Source of the DNA: Rhodospirillaceae bacterium
GTDB lineage: Bacteria; Pseudomonadota; Alphaproteobacteria; UBA8366
Reading direction: 5' to 3'
Assembly (NCBI GenBank): GCA_002724395.1
Contig: PBOR01000037.1
Coordinates: 12,261-76,260 of the forward strand
DNA: 64,000 nucleotides
Shown here: positions 17,914 to 30,715 of the stretch, in pieces
Layout: each line of letters starts with the position of its first letter
Numbering within the stretch: the first letter of the stretch is position 1
Position numbers and translations under genes: made by a program
Notes under the pieces: generated by a model
The model's input: only the letters and a program-made list of their open reading frames with translations
What the model was told of the DNA's origin: nothing
The model's database searches: none

Positions 17914-18636
17914 TTAACTGATTATTTTAATCTCCAGCATTGGTTCTTTATCAACAAACAACTCGGCTAAGGCATACGTTGCCCCGCGACCGATATCATC
18001 AGTGGGCGAGCCAGAATAGGCGGCGATTGTCCTATCGGTCACGAGTTCCATTGCCGCATGGTGATGCCCAAGTGCCACATAATCGCAAGGGCTATTTTCA
18101 ATGTCGGACATTAGTATGGGGGAAGACCTATCGGTATCTTCACCCCTTGGTACGAAGTGCCCATGCCCCATCCCAAGATACCAGAGACACTCATCAGGGC
18201 GAGCAGGACAATTGCCAAGCGGCCGATATTCCGGCGTGTGTTCTTCCATGCCTTTACCCCAGACCGCCACGCCTAATGCTTCGTCCCAGGCAGTCTCGCC
18301 TGAGGGTGCTAGAAGCATGTTCAGGTTATCAATGGCACCAAAATCATAGCGGGCAAATATACCCCCCGCCAACATGCAATCATGGTTGCCGGGGATCATG
18401 AAGATGGGTATGTCCTGAGCGGCTAAAATTTCCATAGACCACATAACGGTTTCATCGTCAGCACGATTACTGTCGAAAAGATCTCCAGCAATCAGCATTA
18501 AGTCTGGGTCGTGCGCGCGCATTTGCTCTAGTGCAAGAGCAAATCTGTCGCAATATTGGTTCCCATCGGCATCGGGCGACGCATCCGCATCAAGATGGAT
18601 ATCCGAGCAGTGGACGAGGCGTAGTCGGTTGTTCAT
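17914..18636 (-). CDS. Calcineurin-like metallophosphoesterase (SbcD-like exonuclease family)
   Basis: VHCSDIHLDAD, LMLIAGDLFDSN, IFMIPGNHD, YVALGHHH. Confidence 0.85.
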   Translation of the reverse strand: MNNRLRLVHCSDIHLDADASPDADGNQYCDRFALALEQMRAHDPDLMLIAGDLFDSNRADDETVMWSMEILAAQDIPIFMIPGNHDCMLAGGIFARYDFGAIDNLNMLLAPSGETAWDEALGVAVWGKGMEEHTPEYRPLGNCPARPDECLWYLGMGHGHFVPRGEDTDRSSPILMSDIENSPCDYVALGHHHAAMELVTDRTIAAYSGSPTDDIGRGATYALAELFVDKEPMLEIKIIS

Positions 18637-18707
18637 AGCGCTATTTCAAAAAGATTAGGTTTAATTCCGGGTGTCAACGCAGCAGATTAAATTCTCCATT
18701 AGTCTTT

Positions 18708-19181
18708 TTAGTAACTATATTCGCCGGTGGCTTCGAACGCTGTTATAGCGTTGTTTAAATCTTCTAACTCTTCGCAGCTTTCTGGACATATTTGTCGTAA
18801 TTTTGCTTGGAGCTTTTTAGCTTCCGTCAGTTTGCCGATTTGTAAATATAATTCCCCTTTATATTCCAGCGCCCCTTTGTGCTCGCTATTCAGTTCTAAA
18901 GCGCGATTATAGTTCTTCATTGATTTTTCAAATTTTCCAATCTTACGATATGAGTATCCGAGCCAATTATGGATATCGGCATTATCGTCATCCGCAGCTC
19001 GCGCCCTCTTAAGATGCGGGATCGCCTCTTTAAATCTTTTGGCTTCAATAAATTCTTTTGCTGCTGTTAAGTCGGATTTCGCAGTTTCAGCGGTATCCTC
19101 TTCATCTGATCCTGCCGCGTATGCTGGTATAGTAAATACTATGATGACAATAATGCTGAGAAGTGAGCGTAACGATAACAT
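18708..19181 (-). CDS. Secreted TPR-repeat protein
   Basis: Signal peptide plus TPR motifs (ADIHNWLGYSYRKIGKFEKSMKNYNRALELNSEHKGALEYKGELYLQIGKL). Confidence 0.8.
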   Translation of the reverse strand: MLSLRSLLSIIVIIVFTIPAYAAGSDEEDTAETAKSDLTAAKEFIEAKRFKEAIPHLKRARAADDDNADIHNWLGYSYRKIGKFEKSMKNYNRALELNSEHKGALEYKGELYLQIGKLTEAKKLQAKLRQICPESCEELEDLNNAITAFEATGEYSY

Positions 19182-19464
19182 AGCTTAATCCTTTCAGGTC
19201 GGATTTTACCGAGGAGGAAATTTAGCGCAATTCTATCAATAATTTACATCAATGAATTTGTAATTCTACTGTGTATCGAAAAAGGTCGATTCATAGCGAA
19301 GTGATAGAAGTGTATACGATTCTCCCTAATAACCGAGCCAATCGACAGTGGAGCCCACTGTTCCTAATTTCTAATTTTTTTTGGCCAAGTATAATAGTTG
19401 ATATTGCAAGTTTTATATAATAAAAACAATTAGTTGAGTAAGATGGCAAAATCCCTTTAGATCC

Positions 19465-19496
19465 GTACTTGCACCTAAGGTGTCTAGTACTATATT
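19465..19496. promoter_or_regulatory. Dyad over a putative nuo-operon promoter
   Basis: GTACT-N2-CACCT-A-AGGTG-N3-AGTAC (19465-19490). It overlaps a possible -35 TTGCAC (19469-19474) and ends at a possible -10 TATATT (19491-19496). Confidence 0.4.
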
Positions 19497-19566
19497 GCTG
19501 AGTAACTAGGATTATTTGCTACTTATTGCCGTTTTTTTATCGTAGGTTGCCGCTCTTGGGGGAGAT

Positions 19567-19932
19567 ATGCAAGACCTGCTTCGTGAATACGTACCGATCG
19601 TCATTTTTCTCGCGATTGCTATTGGAATGGCGTGCGCAATGTTAATCGCCAGTTATATTATTGCGCGACAAAAACCTGATTCTGAGAAGTTGTCAGCTTA
19701 TGAGTGCGGCTTTGAAGCATTCGATGATGCTCGCAGTCAATTTGATGTTCGGTTTTATCTGGTGGCAATACTATTTATTATCTTCGATCTTGAAGTCGCT
19801 TTTCTTTTTCCTTGGGCAGTGGCACTGGGGGATATTGGGTTATTTGGCTTTTGGTCCATGTTTGTATTTCTTGTCATTCTCACCATTGGCTTTGTCTACG
19901 AATGGCGAAAAGGAGCTTTGGAATGGGAGTAA
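19567..19932 (+). CDS. nuoA: NADH-quinone oxidoreductase subunit A
   Basis: [43 protein letters not shown]. Confidence 0.97.
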   Translation: MQDLLREYVPIVIFLAIAIGMACAMLIASYIIARQKPDSEKLSAYECGFEAFDDARSQFDVRFYLVAILFIIFDLEVAFLFPWAVALGDIGLFGFWSMFVFLVILTIGFVYEWRKGALEWE

Positions 19933-20468
19933 CTGCTGGTTCAAACCAGGGTGTATTAAAGCCTGGTCCATCGCAAGATATCGCTTTGAGCGCTGTTACT
20001 GAAACGCTTAGTGATAAGGGATTTGTTATTGCTAATTTCGACAAGCTTGTGAATTGGGCTCGAACGGGTTCTCTCTGGCCTATGACATTCGGACTTGCTT
20101 GCTGCGCTGTTGAAATGATGCATGCCTACATGCCTCGCTATGACCTCGATCGGTTTGGCGTGGTACCGCGGGGCTCCCCTCGGCAATCTGATGTCATGAT
20201 TGTAGCTGGCACATTAACAAATAAAATGGCGCCTGCGTTGCGAAAAGTTTATGACCAAATGGCCGAACCACGTTGGGTGATTTCTATGGGAAGTTGTGCT
20301 AACGGTGGTGGGTATTACCATTATTCATACTCTGTTGTTCGGGGTTGCGACCGTGTGGTCCCAGTCGATATTTATGTTCCTGGGTGTCCGCCTACCGCTG
20401 AAGCTTTAGTCTACGGCATCTTGCAGCTTCAAAAGAAAATTCGCCGTATTGGTACTATCGCACGTTAA
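19923..20468 (+). CDS. nuoB: NADH-quinone oxidoreductase subunit B
   Basis: [16 protein letters not shown]...[20 protein letters not shown]...YVPGCPP. ATG at 19923 overlaps nuoA. Confidence 0.97.
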   Translation: MGVTAGSNQGVLKPGPSQDIALSAVTETLSDKGFVIANFDKLVNWARTGSLWPMTFGLACCAVEMMHAYMPRYDLDRFGVVPRGSPRQSDVMIVAGTLTNKMAPALRKVYDQMAEPRWVISMGSCANGGGYYHYSYSVVRGCDRVVPVDIYVPGCPPTAEALVYGILQLQKKIRRIGTIAR

Positions 20469-20478
20469 CGCAGGCAGC

Positions 20479-21129
20479 ATGGCGGATCTCGAATTAATGG
20501 ACGAACATAGTCTCATTTTAGAAGAGCTCGGGGAGCATATTGTCGAACAGTGTAAGGGTGACGTGCTCGATCACTTGGTCGCTCATGGTGAGTTATCGTT
20601 ATCCGTGGCGGCGAGTGATATAAAAAAGGTATTGAGGATTTTGAAGGCAGATACCGCGTGCCTTTTTCATGTATTGATCGACGTTTGTGGGGTTGATTTC
20701 CCAGAGCGAAAGCCACGTTTCGATGTAGTTTATAATCTTCTGTCCCTGAAACGTAACTTGCGTATTCGCGTAAAAGTGGCTGTTGGAGAAGATGATAAAG
20801 TGCCATCCGTTGCTGAAATTTTTCCTTCAGCTGGCTGGTACGAGCGTGAGGTGTGGGATCTCTATGGTATTTTCTTCAGTGGCCATACAGACTTACGCCG
20901 TATTTTGACGGACTATGGCTTCGATGGGCATCCATTGCGTAAAGATTTCCCGCTAACCGGCCACGTGGAAGTGCGGTATGACGATGAATACCGTCGCGTC
21001 GTTTATGAGCCTGTGAAATTGACTCAGGAATTTCGAAGTTTCGATTTTCTGAGTCCGTGGGAGGGTATGACGCCAACCTTGCCCGGTGATGAGAAAGCTA
21101 AAACGGAAGAAGAGCAGGAAGACGCTTAA
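20479..21129 (+). CDS. nuoC: NADH-quinone oxidoreductase subunit C
   Basis: [43 protein letters not shown]. Confidence 0.96.
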   Translation: MADLELMDEHSLILEELGEHIVEQCKGDVLDHLVAHGELSLSVAASDIKKVLRILKADTACLFHVLIDVCGVDFPERKPRFDVVYNLLSLKRNLRIRVKVAVGEDDKVPSVAEIFPSAGWYEREVWDLYGIFFSGHTDLRRILTDYGFDGHPLRKDFPLTGHVEVRYDDEYRRVVYEPVKLTQEFRSFDFLSPWEGMTPTLPGDEKAKTEEEQEDA

Positions 21130-21132
21130 GAA

Positions 21133-22311
21133 ATGTCCACCGAACATCAAATCAAAACGATGACCATCAACTTCGGTCCTCAACATCCGGCTGCACATGG
21201 TGTTTTACGTATGGTCATGGAGATGGACGGCGAAGTAGTGGACCGGATCGATCCCCATATTGGGCTTTTACACCGTGGAACTGAAAAACTTATCGAACAC
21301 AAGACGTACCTTCAGGCTATACCATATTTTGATCGGCTCGATTATGTAGCTCCGATGAATCAGGAACATGCCTTTGTTCTTGCAGCCGAAAAGTTGTTGG
21401 TATTAGAGGTACCAAAACGTGCCCAGTTTATCCGCGTGCTCTACGATGAAATAGGCCGAATTCTTAACCATCTGCTGAATTTAACCGCATTCGCCCTTGA
21501 TGTAGGGGCCATGACCCCCATGTTGTGGGCTTTTGAACATCGCGAAATTCTCATGGAATTTTACGAACGCGCTTCTGGGGCCCGTTTACATGCGGCCTAT
21601 TACCGGATTGGTGGCGTGCATCAGGATTTGCCAGCAGGCCTCCTCGAGGATATCGAAGAATGGACTGATGGGTTTCCTAAATTTATTGGTGAAATGGAAA
21701 CTTTGCTAAATGGCAACCGTATCTTCAAACAACGAAGCGTCGATGTAGGTATCGTATCTGCCGAGGATGCAATGGCTTGGGGCTTTACTGGGCCAATGCT
21801 GAGGGGGTCTGGTGTCCCATGGGATTTACGTAAATCGCAGCCTTATATGATCTATGATGAACTGGATTTCGATATTCCAGTTGGTAAAAATGGGGATTGT
21901 TATGACCGCTACTTATGTCGGGTCGAAGAGATGCGGCAAAGTTTAAAGATCATCAAGCAATGCATTGAAAAAATGCCTGAAGGATCAGTTTTAGCACGCG
22001 GTAAAGCGGCGCCGCCGTCCCGTGGTGAAATGAAAAATTCAATGGAAGCACTCATCCACCATTTCAAGCTGTATACGGAAGGGTTTCATGTGCCTCATGG
22101 AGATACCTATACTGCGGTCGAGGCTCCTAAAGGAGAATTTGGTGTTTATCTTATTGCTGACGGTTCCAATAAACCCTACCGCTGTAAAATTCGTGCGCCA
22201 GGTTATCCACATTTGCAAGCGATGGATTTTCTTTGTAAAGGCCACATGCTGGCCGATTCCGTAGCGGTACTCGGGTCCATGGATATTGTGTTCGGTGAGA
22301 TAGATCGTTAA
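21133..22311 (+). CDS. nuoD: NADH-quinone oxidoreductase subunit D
   Basis: [36 protein letters not shown], terminal FGEIDR. Confidence 0.98.
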   Translation: MSTEHQIKTMTINFGPQHPAAHGVLRMVMEMDGEVVDRIDPHIGLLHRGTEKLIEHKTYLQAIPYFDRLDYVAPMNQEHAFVLAAEKLLVLEVPKRAQFIRVLYDEIGRILNHLLNLTAFALDVGAMTPMLWAFEHREILMEFYERASGARLHAAYYRIGGVHQDLPAGLLEDIEEWTDGFPKFIGEMETLLNGNRIFKQRSVDVGIVSAEDAMAWGFTGPMLRGSGVPWDLRKSQPYMIYDELDFDIPVGKNGDCYDRYLCRVEEMRQSLKIIKQCIEKMPEGSVLARGKAAPPSRGEMKNSMEALIHHFKLYTEGFHVPHGDTYTAVEAPKGEFGVYLIADGSNKPYRCKIRAPGYPHLQAMDFLCKGHMLADSVAVLGSMDIVFGEIDR

Positions 22312-22320
22312 GGCAAAGGG

Positions 22321-22899
22321 ATGAGCAAAATATTTGAATTTTCAGCTGAATATTCACCACAGGTCGAACGAGCAATTGCGAAATATCCCAAGGGCCGTCA
22401 GCAAAGTGCCGTTTTGCCTTTGCTTGATCTCGCGCAGCGTCAGATAGGTGGGTACGTCTCCGATGAGGCGGTCGATGCGATTGCTGCAATATTAGAAATG
22501 CCGCGCATTAGGGTGATCGAAGTCGCCACATTTTATACGATGATTAATTTAAAACCGGTCGGAAAGTTCTTGCTTCAGTGTTGTACGACTACACCATGCT
22601 GGTTGCGGGATTCGGGAGCCGTCGTAGATGCCATAAAAGAGCATTTGGATATCGGCTTGGGCCAGACGACCAAAGACGGATTATTTAGTTTGATGGAAGT
22701 CGAATGTTTGGGAGCATGCGTGAATGCCCCAGTAGTACAAATCAACGACGACCTTTACGAAGATTTGACTGAAGACAATGTAGTCAAAGTGCTTGAAGAG
22801 CTGAAAGCCGGTAAAGTGCCGGCGATGGGCTCTCAAATAGGTCGTAAAGGTTCAGAGCCGATTGATGGTGCAACCACTTTAACAAGGGCAGCCGAGTAG
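22321..22899 (+). CDS. nuoE: NADH-quinone oxidoreductase subunit E
   Basis: [25 protein letters not shown]...[25 protein letters not shown]. Confidence 0.96.
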   Translation: MSKIFEFSAEYSPQVERAIAKYPKGRQQSAVLPLLDLAQRQIGGYVSDEAVDAIAAILEMPRIRVIEVATFYTMINLKPVGKFLLQCCTTTPCWLRDSGAVVDAIKEHLDIGLGQTTKDGLFSLMEVECLGACVNAPVVQINDDLYEDLTEDNVVKVLEELKAGKVPAMGSQIGRKGSEPIDGATTLTRAAE

Positions 22900-22900
22900 C

Positions 22901-24202
22901 ATGCTGGAAGATAAAGACCGCATATTTACTAATTTGTATGGCTTTGAAGATTGGCGCCTCAAAGCTGCCAAATCACGTGGTGATTGGGATGGCACTGCCG
23001 GTATCATGAAAAAGGGACGTGATTGGATAGTTGAGGAAATGAAGGCATCAAGCCTTCGAGGAAGGGGTGGGGCCGGTTTCCCAACAGGTTTAAAGTGGTC
23101 CTTTATGCCAAAGGAGGAAGGTGAAAGACCTCATTATCTCGTTGTTAATGCGGACGAGAGCGAGCCCGGTACCTGCAAAGACCGTGATATTTTGCGTAAT
23201 GACCCGCACAAGCTTATCGAAGGCTGTGTATTAGCTGGTTTCGCCATGGGTGCACATGCGGCTTATATTTATGTGCGTGGTGAATTTTATAATGAAGCCA
23301 TGCGATTAGAGGCCGCCGTTGCAGAGGCTTATGAAGCGAATCTATTGGGCAACGACGCTGCAGGTTCTGGGTGGGCGTTTGATGTCTTTGTACATCGAGG
23401 GGCGGGAGCCTATATTTGCGGCGAAGAAACCGCTCTACTCGAGAGCCTCGAGGGAAAAAAGGGCCAGCCTCGACTAAAGCCCCCATTTCCGGCTATGTCA
23501 GGCCTCTATGGTTGTCCGACCACTGTTAATAATGTTGAAACCATAGCCGTCTCACCGACAATTCTGCGCAGAGGGGCAAAATGGTTTACCGGGTTCGGTC
23601 GTGAAAATAATCATGGCACGAAGGTTTTTTGTATATCGGGCCATGTTAACCAGCCCTGTAATGTGGAAGAATCTATGTCTATTCCGTTGAGAGAGCTGAT
23701 TGAAAAACATGCAGGCGGGGTTCGTGGCGGCTGGGACAATTTGTTGGCCGTAATTCCCGGCGGCAGTTCGACTCCTTGCATACCAAAAAACGTGTGTGAC
23801 GATATTTTGATGGATTTTGATTCCTTGGTCGAGGCCAAAACCGGACTTGGGACTGCGGCGGTGATCGTAATGGATAAATCGACTGACATTATTAAAGCCA
23901 TTGCACGGCTGGCGTATTTTTATAAACACGAAAGCTGTGGTCAGTGTACACCTTGCCGTGAAGGAACTGGATGGATGTGGCGGGTTCTAGAACGTATGGC
24001 GGCAGGTAACGCCTCCGTTGATGAAATCGACACATTACTGGACGTATCCCATCAGGTGGAGGGGCATACGATTTGTGCGCTGGGCGATGGTGCTGCTTGG
24101 CCAGTTCAAGGTTTAATCCGTCATTTTCGCCCCGTGATAGAAGAACGCATTATAAACGCTAAGACACATGCACCTGCGGTTATTGCGGCAGCAGCGGAGT
24201 AG
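22901..24202 (+). CDS. nuoF: NADH-quinone oxidoreductase subunit F
   Basis: [54 protein letters not shown]. Confidence 0.98.
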   Translation: MLEDKDRIFTNLYGFEDWRLKAAKSRGDWDGTAGIMKKGRDWIVEEMKASSLRGRGGAGFPTGLKWSFMPKEEGERPHYLVVNADESEPGTCKDRDILRNDPHKLIEGCVLAGFAMGAHAAYIYVRGEFYNEAMRLEAAVAEAYEANLLGNDAAGSGWAFDVFVHRGAGAYICGEETALLESLEGKKGQPRLKPPFPAMSGLYGCPTTVNNVETIAVSPTILRRGAKWFTGFGRENNHGTKVFCISGHVNQPCNVEESMSIPLRELIEKHAGGVRGGWDNLLAVIPGGSSTPCIPKNVCDDILMDFDSLVEAKTGLGTAAVIVMDKSTDIIKAIARLAYFYKHESCGQCTPCREGTGWMWRVLERMAAGNASVDEIDTLLDVSHQVEGHTICALGDGAAWPVQGLIRHFRPVIEERIINAKTHAPAVIAAAAE

Positions 24203-24211
24203 GGACAAGCG

Positions 24212-26281
24212 ATGCTAAAACTCACTATCGATGGTAAAGAGATAGAAGTTGAACCCGGTATGTCCGTGCTTCAAGCCTGCGAGCAGGCTGGTGTCGAAAT
24301 CCCCCGTTTTTGCTATCACGAACGCCTTTCAGTAGCCGGTAACTGCCGAATGTGTCTTGTAGAGGTTTCGCCAGGTCCGCCGAAGCCCCAAGCTTCCTGC
24401 GCACTTCCGGTAGCCGATGGCATGGAGGTAAAAACGAATACACCGAAAGTTGAGAAGGCGCGTAACGGCGTGATGGAATTTTTATTGATTAACCATCCGT
24501 TGGATTGTCCTATTTGCGATCAAGGTGGCGAGTGCGATTTACAAGACCAGGCTATGGCATATGGTTATGACGGCAGCCGGTACGCCGAAAACAAACGTGC
24601 TGTAAAAGAAAAGTATATGGGCCCGTTGGTTAAAACTATTATGACCCGCTGTATCCATTGTACTAGATGTGTCCGTTTCGCCTCTGAAGTGGCTGGCGTC
24701 GATGCCATTGGCCTCTTAAATCGTGGCGAAAATGCGGAGATTTCAACGCTTGAAGAAGCGATCCATTCCGAATTATCAGGCAACGTGATTGACCTTTGTC
24801 CCGTCGGAGCACTGACTTCCAAACCCTACGCGTTTACAGCGAGACCGTGGGAGTTGAGCAAAACCGAAAGTGTAGATGTGATGGACGCTCAGGGCTGTAA
24901 CATACGCATTGATGCCCGGGGCAATGAGGTATTACGCGTGCTGCCCAGACTTCATGAAGACATAAATGAAGAATGGATTTCCGATAAAACGCGGTTTGCC
25001 TGTGATGGTCTTAGCCGCCAGCGGCTGGATACGCCATATGTACGCGCTCCTGACGGGAAGTTGAAACCCACATCTTGGGGCGAGGCATTCAGCGCCATTG
25101 CGACAAAACTTAAGGATAGCGGCGGTGAGAAAATAGCAGCAATTGCAGGTGACATTATCGACGTTGAGGCCATGTTTGCGTTGAAGGGGTTAATGTCAGC
25201 ACTTGGCAGCACTAATATCGATTGCCGACAAGATGGTGCGAAGCTCAACGCTAATTCGCGTGCTGGGTATATATTCAATTCAAAAATTGCCGGGATTGAC
25301 GATGCGGATGCGTTGCTTTTAGTAGGCACTAATCCTCGTTTGGAAGCTCCCGTGTTAAATGCTCGTATTCGGAAGAACTGGCTTTATTGTAATTTACCAA
25401 TCGTATCAATCGGGGCGAACGGTGATTTCACTTATGAGTATGAAGATCTCGGTTTTTCCTTAGATATACTTGGTCAGATTGCCGATGGCAGTCATAGCTT
25501 TGCTAAAACCCTAGCAAGGGCAGAACGCCCAATGCTGATTATTGGTATGGGTGCACTATGCCGTCCGGATGGTGAAGGTGTTTTGGCTATGGCTAAGAAG
25601 ATCGCCGATGATACGGGGATGATAATAGACGGATGGAACGGATTTAACGTTCTAAATACAGCGGCAAGCCGAGTCGGCGGGCTCGATATTGGTTTTGTGC
25701 CCGGTAAAAACGGAAAGGATGTGGCGGCGATTCAAAATGCTGCTCAGTCGGGCGCGATTGATGTGGTTTACCTGCTTGGAGCTGATGAAGTTGATATGAA
25801 TAGTTTTGGTGATGCATTTGTAGTTTATCAAGGTCATCATGGTGACGCTGGTGCACATCGAGCTGATGTCATTTTACCAGGTGCCGCCTACACCGAAAAA
25901 AGTGCAACATATGTGAATTTAGAGGGTCGGGTCCAACTCGCTGGCCGCGCTACATTCCCTCCGGGTGAAGCGCGTGAAGATTGGGCGATTATTCGTGCTT
26001 TGTCGGGCGAAGTCGGCCAGCCGTTGCCCTACGACACACTCGAATCACTTCGAACTGCTTTACGTGCAGCGTACCCAACTATGTTAGCAATTGATACAGT
26101 TGAAGCTGCCGACTGGAGCGTATTTAGCCCCAAAGATATTGATTTAAATAGTTCCCCGTTAACAGGGGCGATCGATAGTTTCTATATGACTAATGCCATT
26201 GCACGGGCATCTGAAACCATGGCTCAATGTACTGAGGAATTCGGCAGTACTGATGCTAAAGCAACGGGCACCAATGGCTGA
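24212..26281 (+). CDS. nuoG: NADH-quinone oxidoreductase subunit G
   Basis: [51 protein letters not shown]. Confidence 0.97.
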   Translation: MLKLTIDGKEIEVEPGMSVLQACEQAGVEIPRFCYHERLSVAGNCRMCLVEVSPGPPKPQASCALPVADGMEVKTNTPKVEKARNGVMEFLLINHPLDCPICDQGGECDLQDQAMAYGYDGSRYAENKRAVKEKYMGPLVKTIMTRCIHCTRCVRFASEVAGVDAIGLLNRGENAEISTLEEAIHSELSGNVIDLCPVGALTSKPYAFTARPWELSKTESVDVMDAQGCNIRIDARGNEVLRVLPRLHEDINEEWISDKTRFACDGLSRQRLDTPYVRAPDGKLKPTSWGEAFSAIATKLKDSGGEKIAAIAGDIIDVEAMFALKGLMSALGSTNIDCRQDGAKLNANSRAGYIFNSKIAGIDDADALLLVGTNPRLEAPVLNARIRKNWLYCNLPIVSIGANGDFTYEYEDLGFSLDILGQIADGSHSFAKTLARAERPMLIIGMGALCRPDGEGVLAMAKKIADDTGMIIDGWNGFNVLNTAASRVGGLDIGFVPGKNGKDVAAIQNAAQSGAIDVVYLLGADEVDMNSFGDAFVVYQGHHGDAGAHRADVILPGAAYTEKSATYVNLEGRVQLAGRATFPPGEAREDWAIIRALSGEVGQPLPYDTLESLRTALRAAYPTMLAIDTVEAADWSVFSPKDIDLNSSPLTGAIDSFYMTNAIARASETMAQCTEEFGSTDAKATGTNG

Positions 26282-27308
26282 TTTTATTAATATATATGTA
26301 ATCCCAGTAGCTTGGATAGTGGGCGGAATTTTGGCCATCGTGGTTCCGTTGCTTCTAGGTGTAGCTTATTTGACCTTGGCAGAACGTAAAGTTATCGGTT
26401 GGATCCAGCTGCGTAGGGGGCCGAATGTTGTTGGTCCGTTTGGCTTATTGCAGCCTATTGCGGATGGACTAAAACTATTTTTGAAGGAAACTATTGTTCC
26501 TGCAAGTTCCAACAGGATAGTTTTTGTTTTAGCGCCAATGATCACCTTTATCCTAGCATTAGTTGCTTGGGCCGTTATCCCGTTCGGCCCTGGGTTGGTT
26601 CTGGCAGACATTAATGTCGGCGTACTCTATCTTTTTGCAATCTCGTCTCTGGGCGTTTATGGAATTATAATGGCTGGTTGGGCCTCTAATTCCAAATACG
26701 CTTTCCTCGGCGCTCTGCGCTCCGCAGCTCAAATGGTTTCCTATGAAGTGTCTATCGGTTTCGTTATCATTACGGTCTTACTAGCCGTTGGTTCCTTAAA
26801 TCTTTCCGATATAGTGATGGCGCAAAAAGGCGGTATTCACTGCTGGCACTTCCTGCCTTTGTTTCCGATGTTCATAGTCTTTTTCATTTCCGCGCTTGCG
26901 GAGACCAATCGTGCACCATTTGACCTCCCCGAAGCGGAAGCTGAATTAGTCTCTGGCTATAATGTCGAATATTCCTCGATGACATTCGCCATGTTTTTCC
27001 TCGGTGAATACGCCAATATGTTTTTAATGGCAGGTATGACGGTGGTTCTGTTCCTAGGAGGATGGTTGTCACCGATTGAGGTTTATCCACTAACCTTAAT
27101 CCCCGGGCCGATATGGTTTGTCCTAAAGGTTTGTGTAGTATTATTTGTGTTCCTTTGGGTTAGGGCTACTTTCCCAAGATATCGCTATGACCAGCTAATG
27201 CGGCTTGGTTGGAAAGTCTTCTTGCCGCTTTCCTTATTGTTTGTCGTACTCACGGCTGGATTCCTTTTCATATTTGATATGGTGCCAGTAGCCGGTGGGA
27301 GGAGTTAA
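26274..27308 (+). CDS. nuoH: NADH-quinone oxidoreductase subunit H
   Basis: [66 protein letters not shown] at 26274 overlaps the nuoG stop. Confidence 0.97.
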   Translation: MADFINIYVIPVAWIVGGILAIVVPLLLGVAYLTLAERKVIGWIQLRRGPNVVGPFGLLQPIADGLKLFLKETIVPASSNRIVFVLAPMITFILALVAWAVIPFGPGLVLADINVGVLYLFAISSLGVYGIIMAGWASNSKYAFLGALRSAAQMVSYEVSIGFVIITVLLAVGSLNLSDIVMAQKGGIHCWHFLPLFPMFIVFFISALAETNRAPFDLPEAEAELVSGYNVEYSSMTFAMFFLGEYANMFLMAGMTVVLFLGGWLSPIEVYPLTLIPGPIWFVLKVCVVLFVFLWVRATFPRYRYDQLMRLGWKVFLPLSLLFVVLTAGFLFIFDMVPVAGGRS

Positions 27309-27311
27309 AAC

Positions 27312-27800
27312 ATGGCTTTATGGGATCGAACAGCGCGTGGATTTTTATTGGTCGAGATTGTTGCTGGTATGTGGCTTACCTTCAAAACGATGTTCAAGCG
27401 TAAGCACACCATTAACTATCCTTACGAAAAGGGCCCGCTCAGCCCAAGGTTTCGGGGGGAACATGCGTTGCGTCGCTACCCGAATGGTGAAGAACGTTGT
27501 ATCGCATGTAAGTTATGTGAGGCGGTCTGCCCAGCTCAAGCGATCGTTATAGAAGCTCAACCGCGCGAAGACGGTAGCCGGCGAACAACGCGTTATGACA
27601 TCGATATGACGAAATGCATTTATTGTGGCTTCTGCCAGGAAGCTTGTCCCGTAGATGCCATTGTAGAAGGGCCTAATTACGAATTTGCGACTGAAACGCG
27701 CGAAGAACTTTTTTATAATAAAGAAAAATTATTAGAGAACGGCGAACGTTGGGAAAGCGAGTTATCGAGCAGTATAACGCTTGATGCACCCTATCGTTAG
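27312..27800 (+). CDS. nuoI: NADH-quinone oxidoreductase subunit I
   Basis: [16 protein letters not shown]...[26 protein letters not shown]. Confidence 0.98.
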   Translation: MALWDRTARGFLLVEIVAGMWLTFKTMFKRKHTINYPYEKGPLSPRFRGEHALRRYPNGEERCIACKLCEAVCPAQAIVIEAQPREDGSRRTTRYDIDMTKCIYCGFCQEACPVDAIVEGPNYEFATETREELFYNKEKLLENGERWESELSSSITLDAPYR

Positions 27801-27827
27801 AAGCATTGGTCTTTAGGAATTAATCCC

Positions 27828-28442
27828 ATGGAACTTCAAGCCATAGCCTTTTACGTTTTTGCGTGCGTGACCGTCGCAGCAGGTGTGATGGTAATAAGTT
27901 CGCGCAACCCGGTCCATTCGGTGCTATTTCTAATTCTTGCTTTCTTTAATGCTGCGGGCCTTTTTGTGCTTCTAGGGGCCGAATTTCTCGCCATGATATT
28001 GGTTATTGTTTATGTGGGCGCGGTCGCGGTGTTGTTTCTCTTCGTTGTTATGATGCTAGATATAAACTTCGTCGAACTGCGTCAGGGCTTTTTGCAATAT
28101 TTGCCCGTTGGTGGCCTGATAGGTTTTATTCTAATCGTCGAATTATTGCTTGTCGTCTCCGGCTGGGTAATCAAACCTGGCAAAATTACTGGTGCCGCGA
28201 TCAACTCGGAAGCGGCGGCTAATGTTACAAATACGTTAGCTCTCGGACGATTAATTTATACGGAATACATATATCTCTTCCAGGTCGCGGGGTTGATACT
28301 CCTCGTAGCAATGGTAGGTGCCATTGTTTTGACGTTGCGTCGACGCGAGGGCGTTAAACGTCAACGTATTGCGGATCAGTTGGACCGCAATCCGGAAGAC
28401 GCGATTGAAGTGGTCAAAGTAGATACCGGGAGCGGGATTTAA
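27828..28442 (+). CDS. nuoJ: NADH-quinone oxidoreductase subunit J
   Basis: [51 protein letters not shown]. Confidence 0.97.
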   Translation: MELQAIAFYVFACVTVAAGVMVISSRNPVHSVLFLILAFFNAAGLFVLLGAEFLAMILVIVYVGAVAVLFLFVVMMLDINFVELRQGFLQYLPVGGLIGFILIVELLLVVSGWVIKPGKITGAAINSEAAANVTNTLALGRLIYTEYIYLFQVAGLILLVAMVGAIVLTLRRREGVKRQRIADQLDRNPEDAIEVVKVDTGSGI

Positions 28443-28753
28443 TGTTGGAAATTACTTTGGCTCATTACCTTAGCTTGGGGGCTATTCTTTTTGCATTGGG
28501 CTTATTCGGCATCTTTCTCAATCGTAAGAACGTCATCATCATCTTAATGTCCATCGAGCTAATGCTGCTTGCCGTAAATATTAATTTTGTCGCGTTTTCG
28601 AGTTATTTGTACGATTTGGTTGGCCAGATATTCGCAATTTTTGTCCTGACTGTAGCAGCTGCAGAAGCTGCAATTGGACTGGCCATACTAGTGGTATATT
28701 ACCGCAACCGCGGTTCCATCGCCGTTGAAGACATCAACATGATGAAGGGCTAG
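28442..28753 (+). CDS. nuoK: NADH-quinone oxidoreductase subunit K
   Basis: [26 protein letters not shown]...[16 protein letters not shown]. Confidence 0.98.
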   Translation: MLEITLAHYLSLGAILFALGLFGIFLNRKNVIIILMSIELMLLAVNINFVAFSSYLYDLVGQIFAIFVLTVAAAEAAIGLAILVVYYRNRGSIAVEDINMMKG

Positions 28754-28759
28754 CATAAC

Positions 28760-30709
28760 ATGGAAGCTGCGGTTGTATTCCTTCCTCTATTGGGTGCCTT
28801 TTTAGCTGGGCTGTTTGGTTTTGTATTGCGAGACAAGGGCTCAATGTTGGTGACTTGCGCACTCCTTACACTTTCTGCGACACTGTCTTGGTATATATTC
28901 TTTGATGTGATTTGGGGTGACGGGCCTCGTATCGTCCAGCTATTGAGTTGGGTTCATGTAGATAAATTTTCTTTCGATTGGGTTTTGCGTGTAGATCAAC
29001 TGACCGCCGTTATGCTGGTTGTCGTAACGACCGTTTCGAGTGTCGTGCATTGGTATTCCATCGGCTACATGCATCACGATAAATCGATCCCGCGTTTTTT
29101 CTCCTATCTTAGTTTCTTCACGTTTTTCATGTTAATGCTGGTGACTGCGGACAATCTTATTCAAATGTTCTTTGGTTGGGAGGGGGTCGGGCTTTGTTCT
29201 TATCTGCTTATAGGCTTTTGGTTTGATAAACCGAGTGCCAATGCAGCTGCTATAAAAGCCTTCGTGGTCAATCGCGTAGGTGATTTTGGCTATGCGCTCG
29301 GTATCTTCGGGGTGTTTGTCTTATTCGGCAACGTCGGCTTTACTGAAATTTTTGCATCAGCAGCGTCAAAGAAAGACGCAACGATGGTCTTCCTTGATGT
29401 GGAATTCCACGCGCTGACCATCTTGTGTTTACTCTTGTTTATAGGAGCTATGGGAAAATCCGCTCAATTGGGATTACACACCTGGCTTCCAGATGCGATG
29501 GAAGGCCCAACACCAGTATCCGCATTGATCCATGCAGCTACTATGGTGACTGCTGGGGTCTTTATGGTCTGTCGTCTCTCGCCGTTGTTTGAATATTCTG
29601 AAACAGCCCTCGCAGTAGTTACAATAATCGGAGGATCTACAGCCTTTTTTGCGGCTACTGTGGGTCTTACGCAAACCGATATTAAACGGGTCATCGCGTA
29701 TTCTACCTGCTCGCAATTGGGCTATATGTTTTTCGCTGCTGGTGTCTCTGCCTACGGTGCGGCGATGTTTCATCTCTTCACCCATGCGTTCTTCAAAGCT
29801 CTTTTGTTCCTAGGTTCTGGTTGCGTTATCCATGCCATGTCTGACGAGCAAGATATGCGGAAAATGGGCGGTATCAGGAAGATGGTCCCGATCACCTATA
29901 TTTATATGTGGATCGGTTCTTTAGCTTTGGCTGGAATAGGTATTCCCGGATTGGGCGGCTTTGCGGGCTTCCATTCTAAGGATGTAATTCTCGAATCTGC
30001 CTGGGCTGCGCAGTCCTTTGTTGGTCAATATGCTTTCTGGCTTGGTATCCTTGCTGCCATGATGACGGCCTTCTATTCCTGGCGCTTGCTTTTCCTCACT
30101 TTCCATGGGGAAGCACGATGCGATGAAAAAACGCTAGCGCATGTTCATGAATCACCTGTCTCCATGTGGCTCCCACTTACTATCCTTGCGGTTGGGGCTA
30201 TCATTGCTGGATATATTGGACATGAGGCCTTTGTCGGTGGTGGTATGAAGGAATTTTGGGGTGCTTCAATCTTTACTTTGGATACGCATAAAGCACTAGA
30301 AAACGCACACAATGTGCCTTTATGGGTCAAACTTGCGCCATTAGTTGTTGGTATTGCGGGTATCTATATTGCTTATATATTTTATATTCAAAATACCTCG
30401 TTGCCTGGTAAATTTGCTGCAAAGTTTAGAACGCTATACCAAATCTCCTTCAATAAATGGTATTTCGACGAATTTTATGACCGGATCTTGGTGAAACCTA
30501 CTTTTGTCCTCGGCCGGCACCTTTGGAAGTCCGGCGATGGAGCGCTGATTGATGGTGTTGGACCTGACGGCGTTGCTTCCTTGACCCAACGGTTCTCGAG
30601 GATGGCAAGTGCGCTGCAGAGCGGGTATGTCTATCATTACGCATTCGCTATGCTGATCGGCCTGGTCGGTCTTGTCAGCTGGTATATCTATGGGGGCCTG
30701 TCGGGTTAA
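28760..30709 (+). CDS. nuoL: NADH-quinone oxidoreductase subunit L
   Basis: FFGWEGVGLCSYLLIGFW, GAMGKSAQLGLHTWLPDAMEGPTPVSALIHAATMVTAGVF. Confidence 0.98.
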   Translation: MEAAVVFLPLLGAFLAGLFGFVLRDKGSMLVTCALLTLSATLSWYIFFDVIWGDGPRIVQLLSWVHVDKFSFDWVLRVDQLTAVMLVVVTTVSSVVHWYSIGYMHHDKSIPRFFSYLSFFTFFMLMLVTADNLIQMFFGWEGVGLCSYLLIGFWFDKPSANAAAIKAFVVNRVGDFGYALGIFGVFVLFGNVGFTEIFASAASKKDATMVFLDVEFHALTILCLLLFIGAMGKSAQLGLHTWLPDAMEGPTPVSALIHAATMVTAGVFMVCRLSPLFEYSETALAVVTIIGGSTAFFAATVGLTQTDIKRVIAYSTCSQLGYMFFAAGVSAYGAAMFHLFTHAFFKALLFLGSGCVIHAMSDEQDMRKMGGIRKMVPITYIYMWIGSLALAGIGIPGLGGFAGFHSKDVILESAWAAQSFVGQYAFWLGILAAMMTAFYSWRLLFLTFHGEARCDEKTLAHVHESPVSMWLPLTILAVGAIIAGYIGHEAFVGGGMKEFWGASIFTLDTHKALENAHNVPLWVKLAPLVVGIAGIYIAYIFYIQNTSLPGKFAAKFRTLYQISFNKWYFDEFYDRILVKPTFVLGRHLWKSGDGALIDGVGPDGVASLTQRFSRMASALQSGYVYHYAFAMLIGLVGLVSWYIYGGLSG

Positions 30710-30715
30710 CGCATC

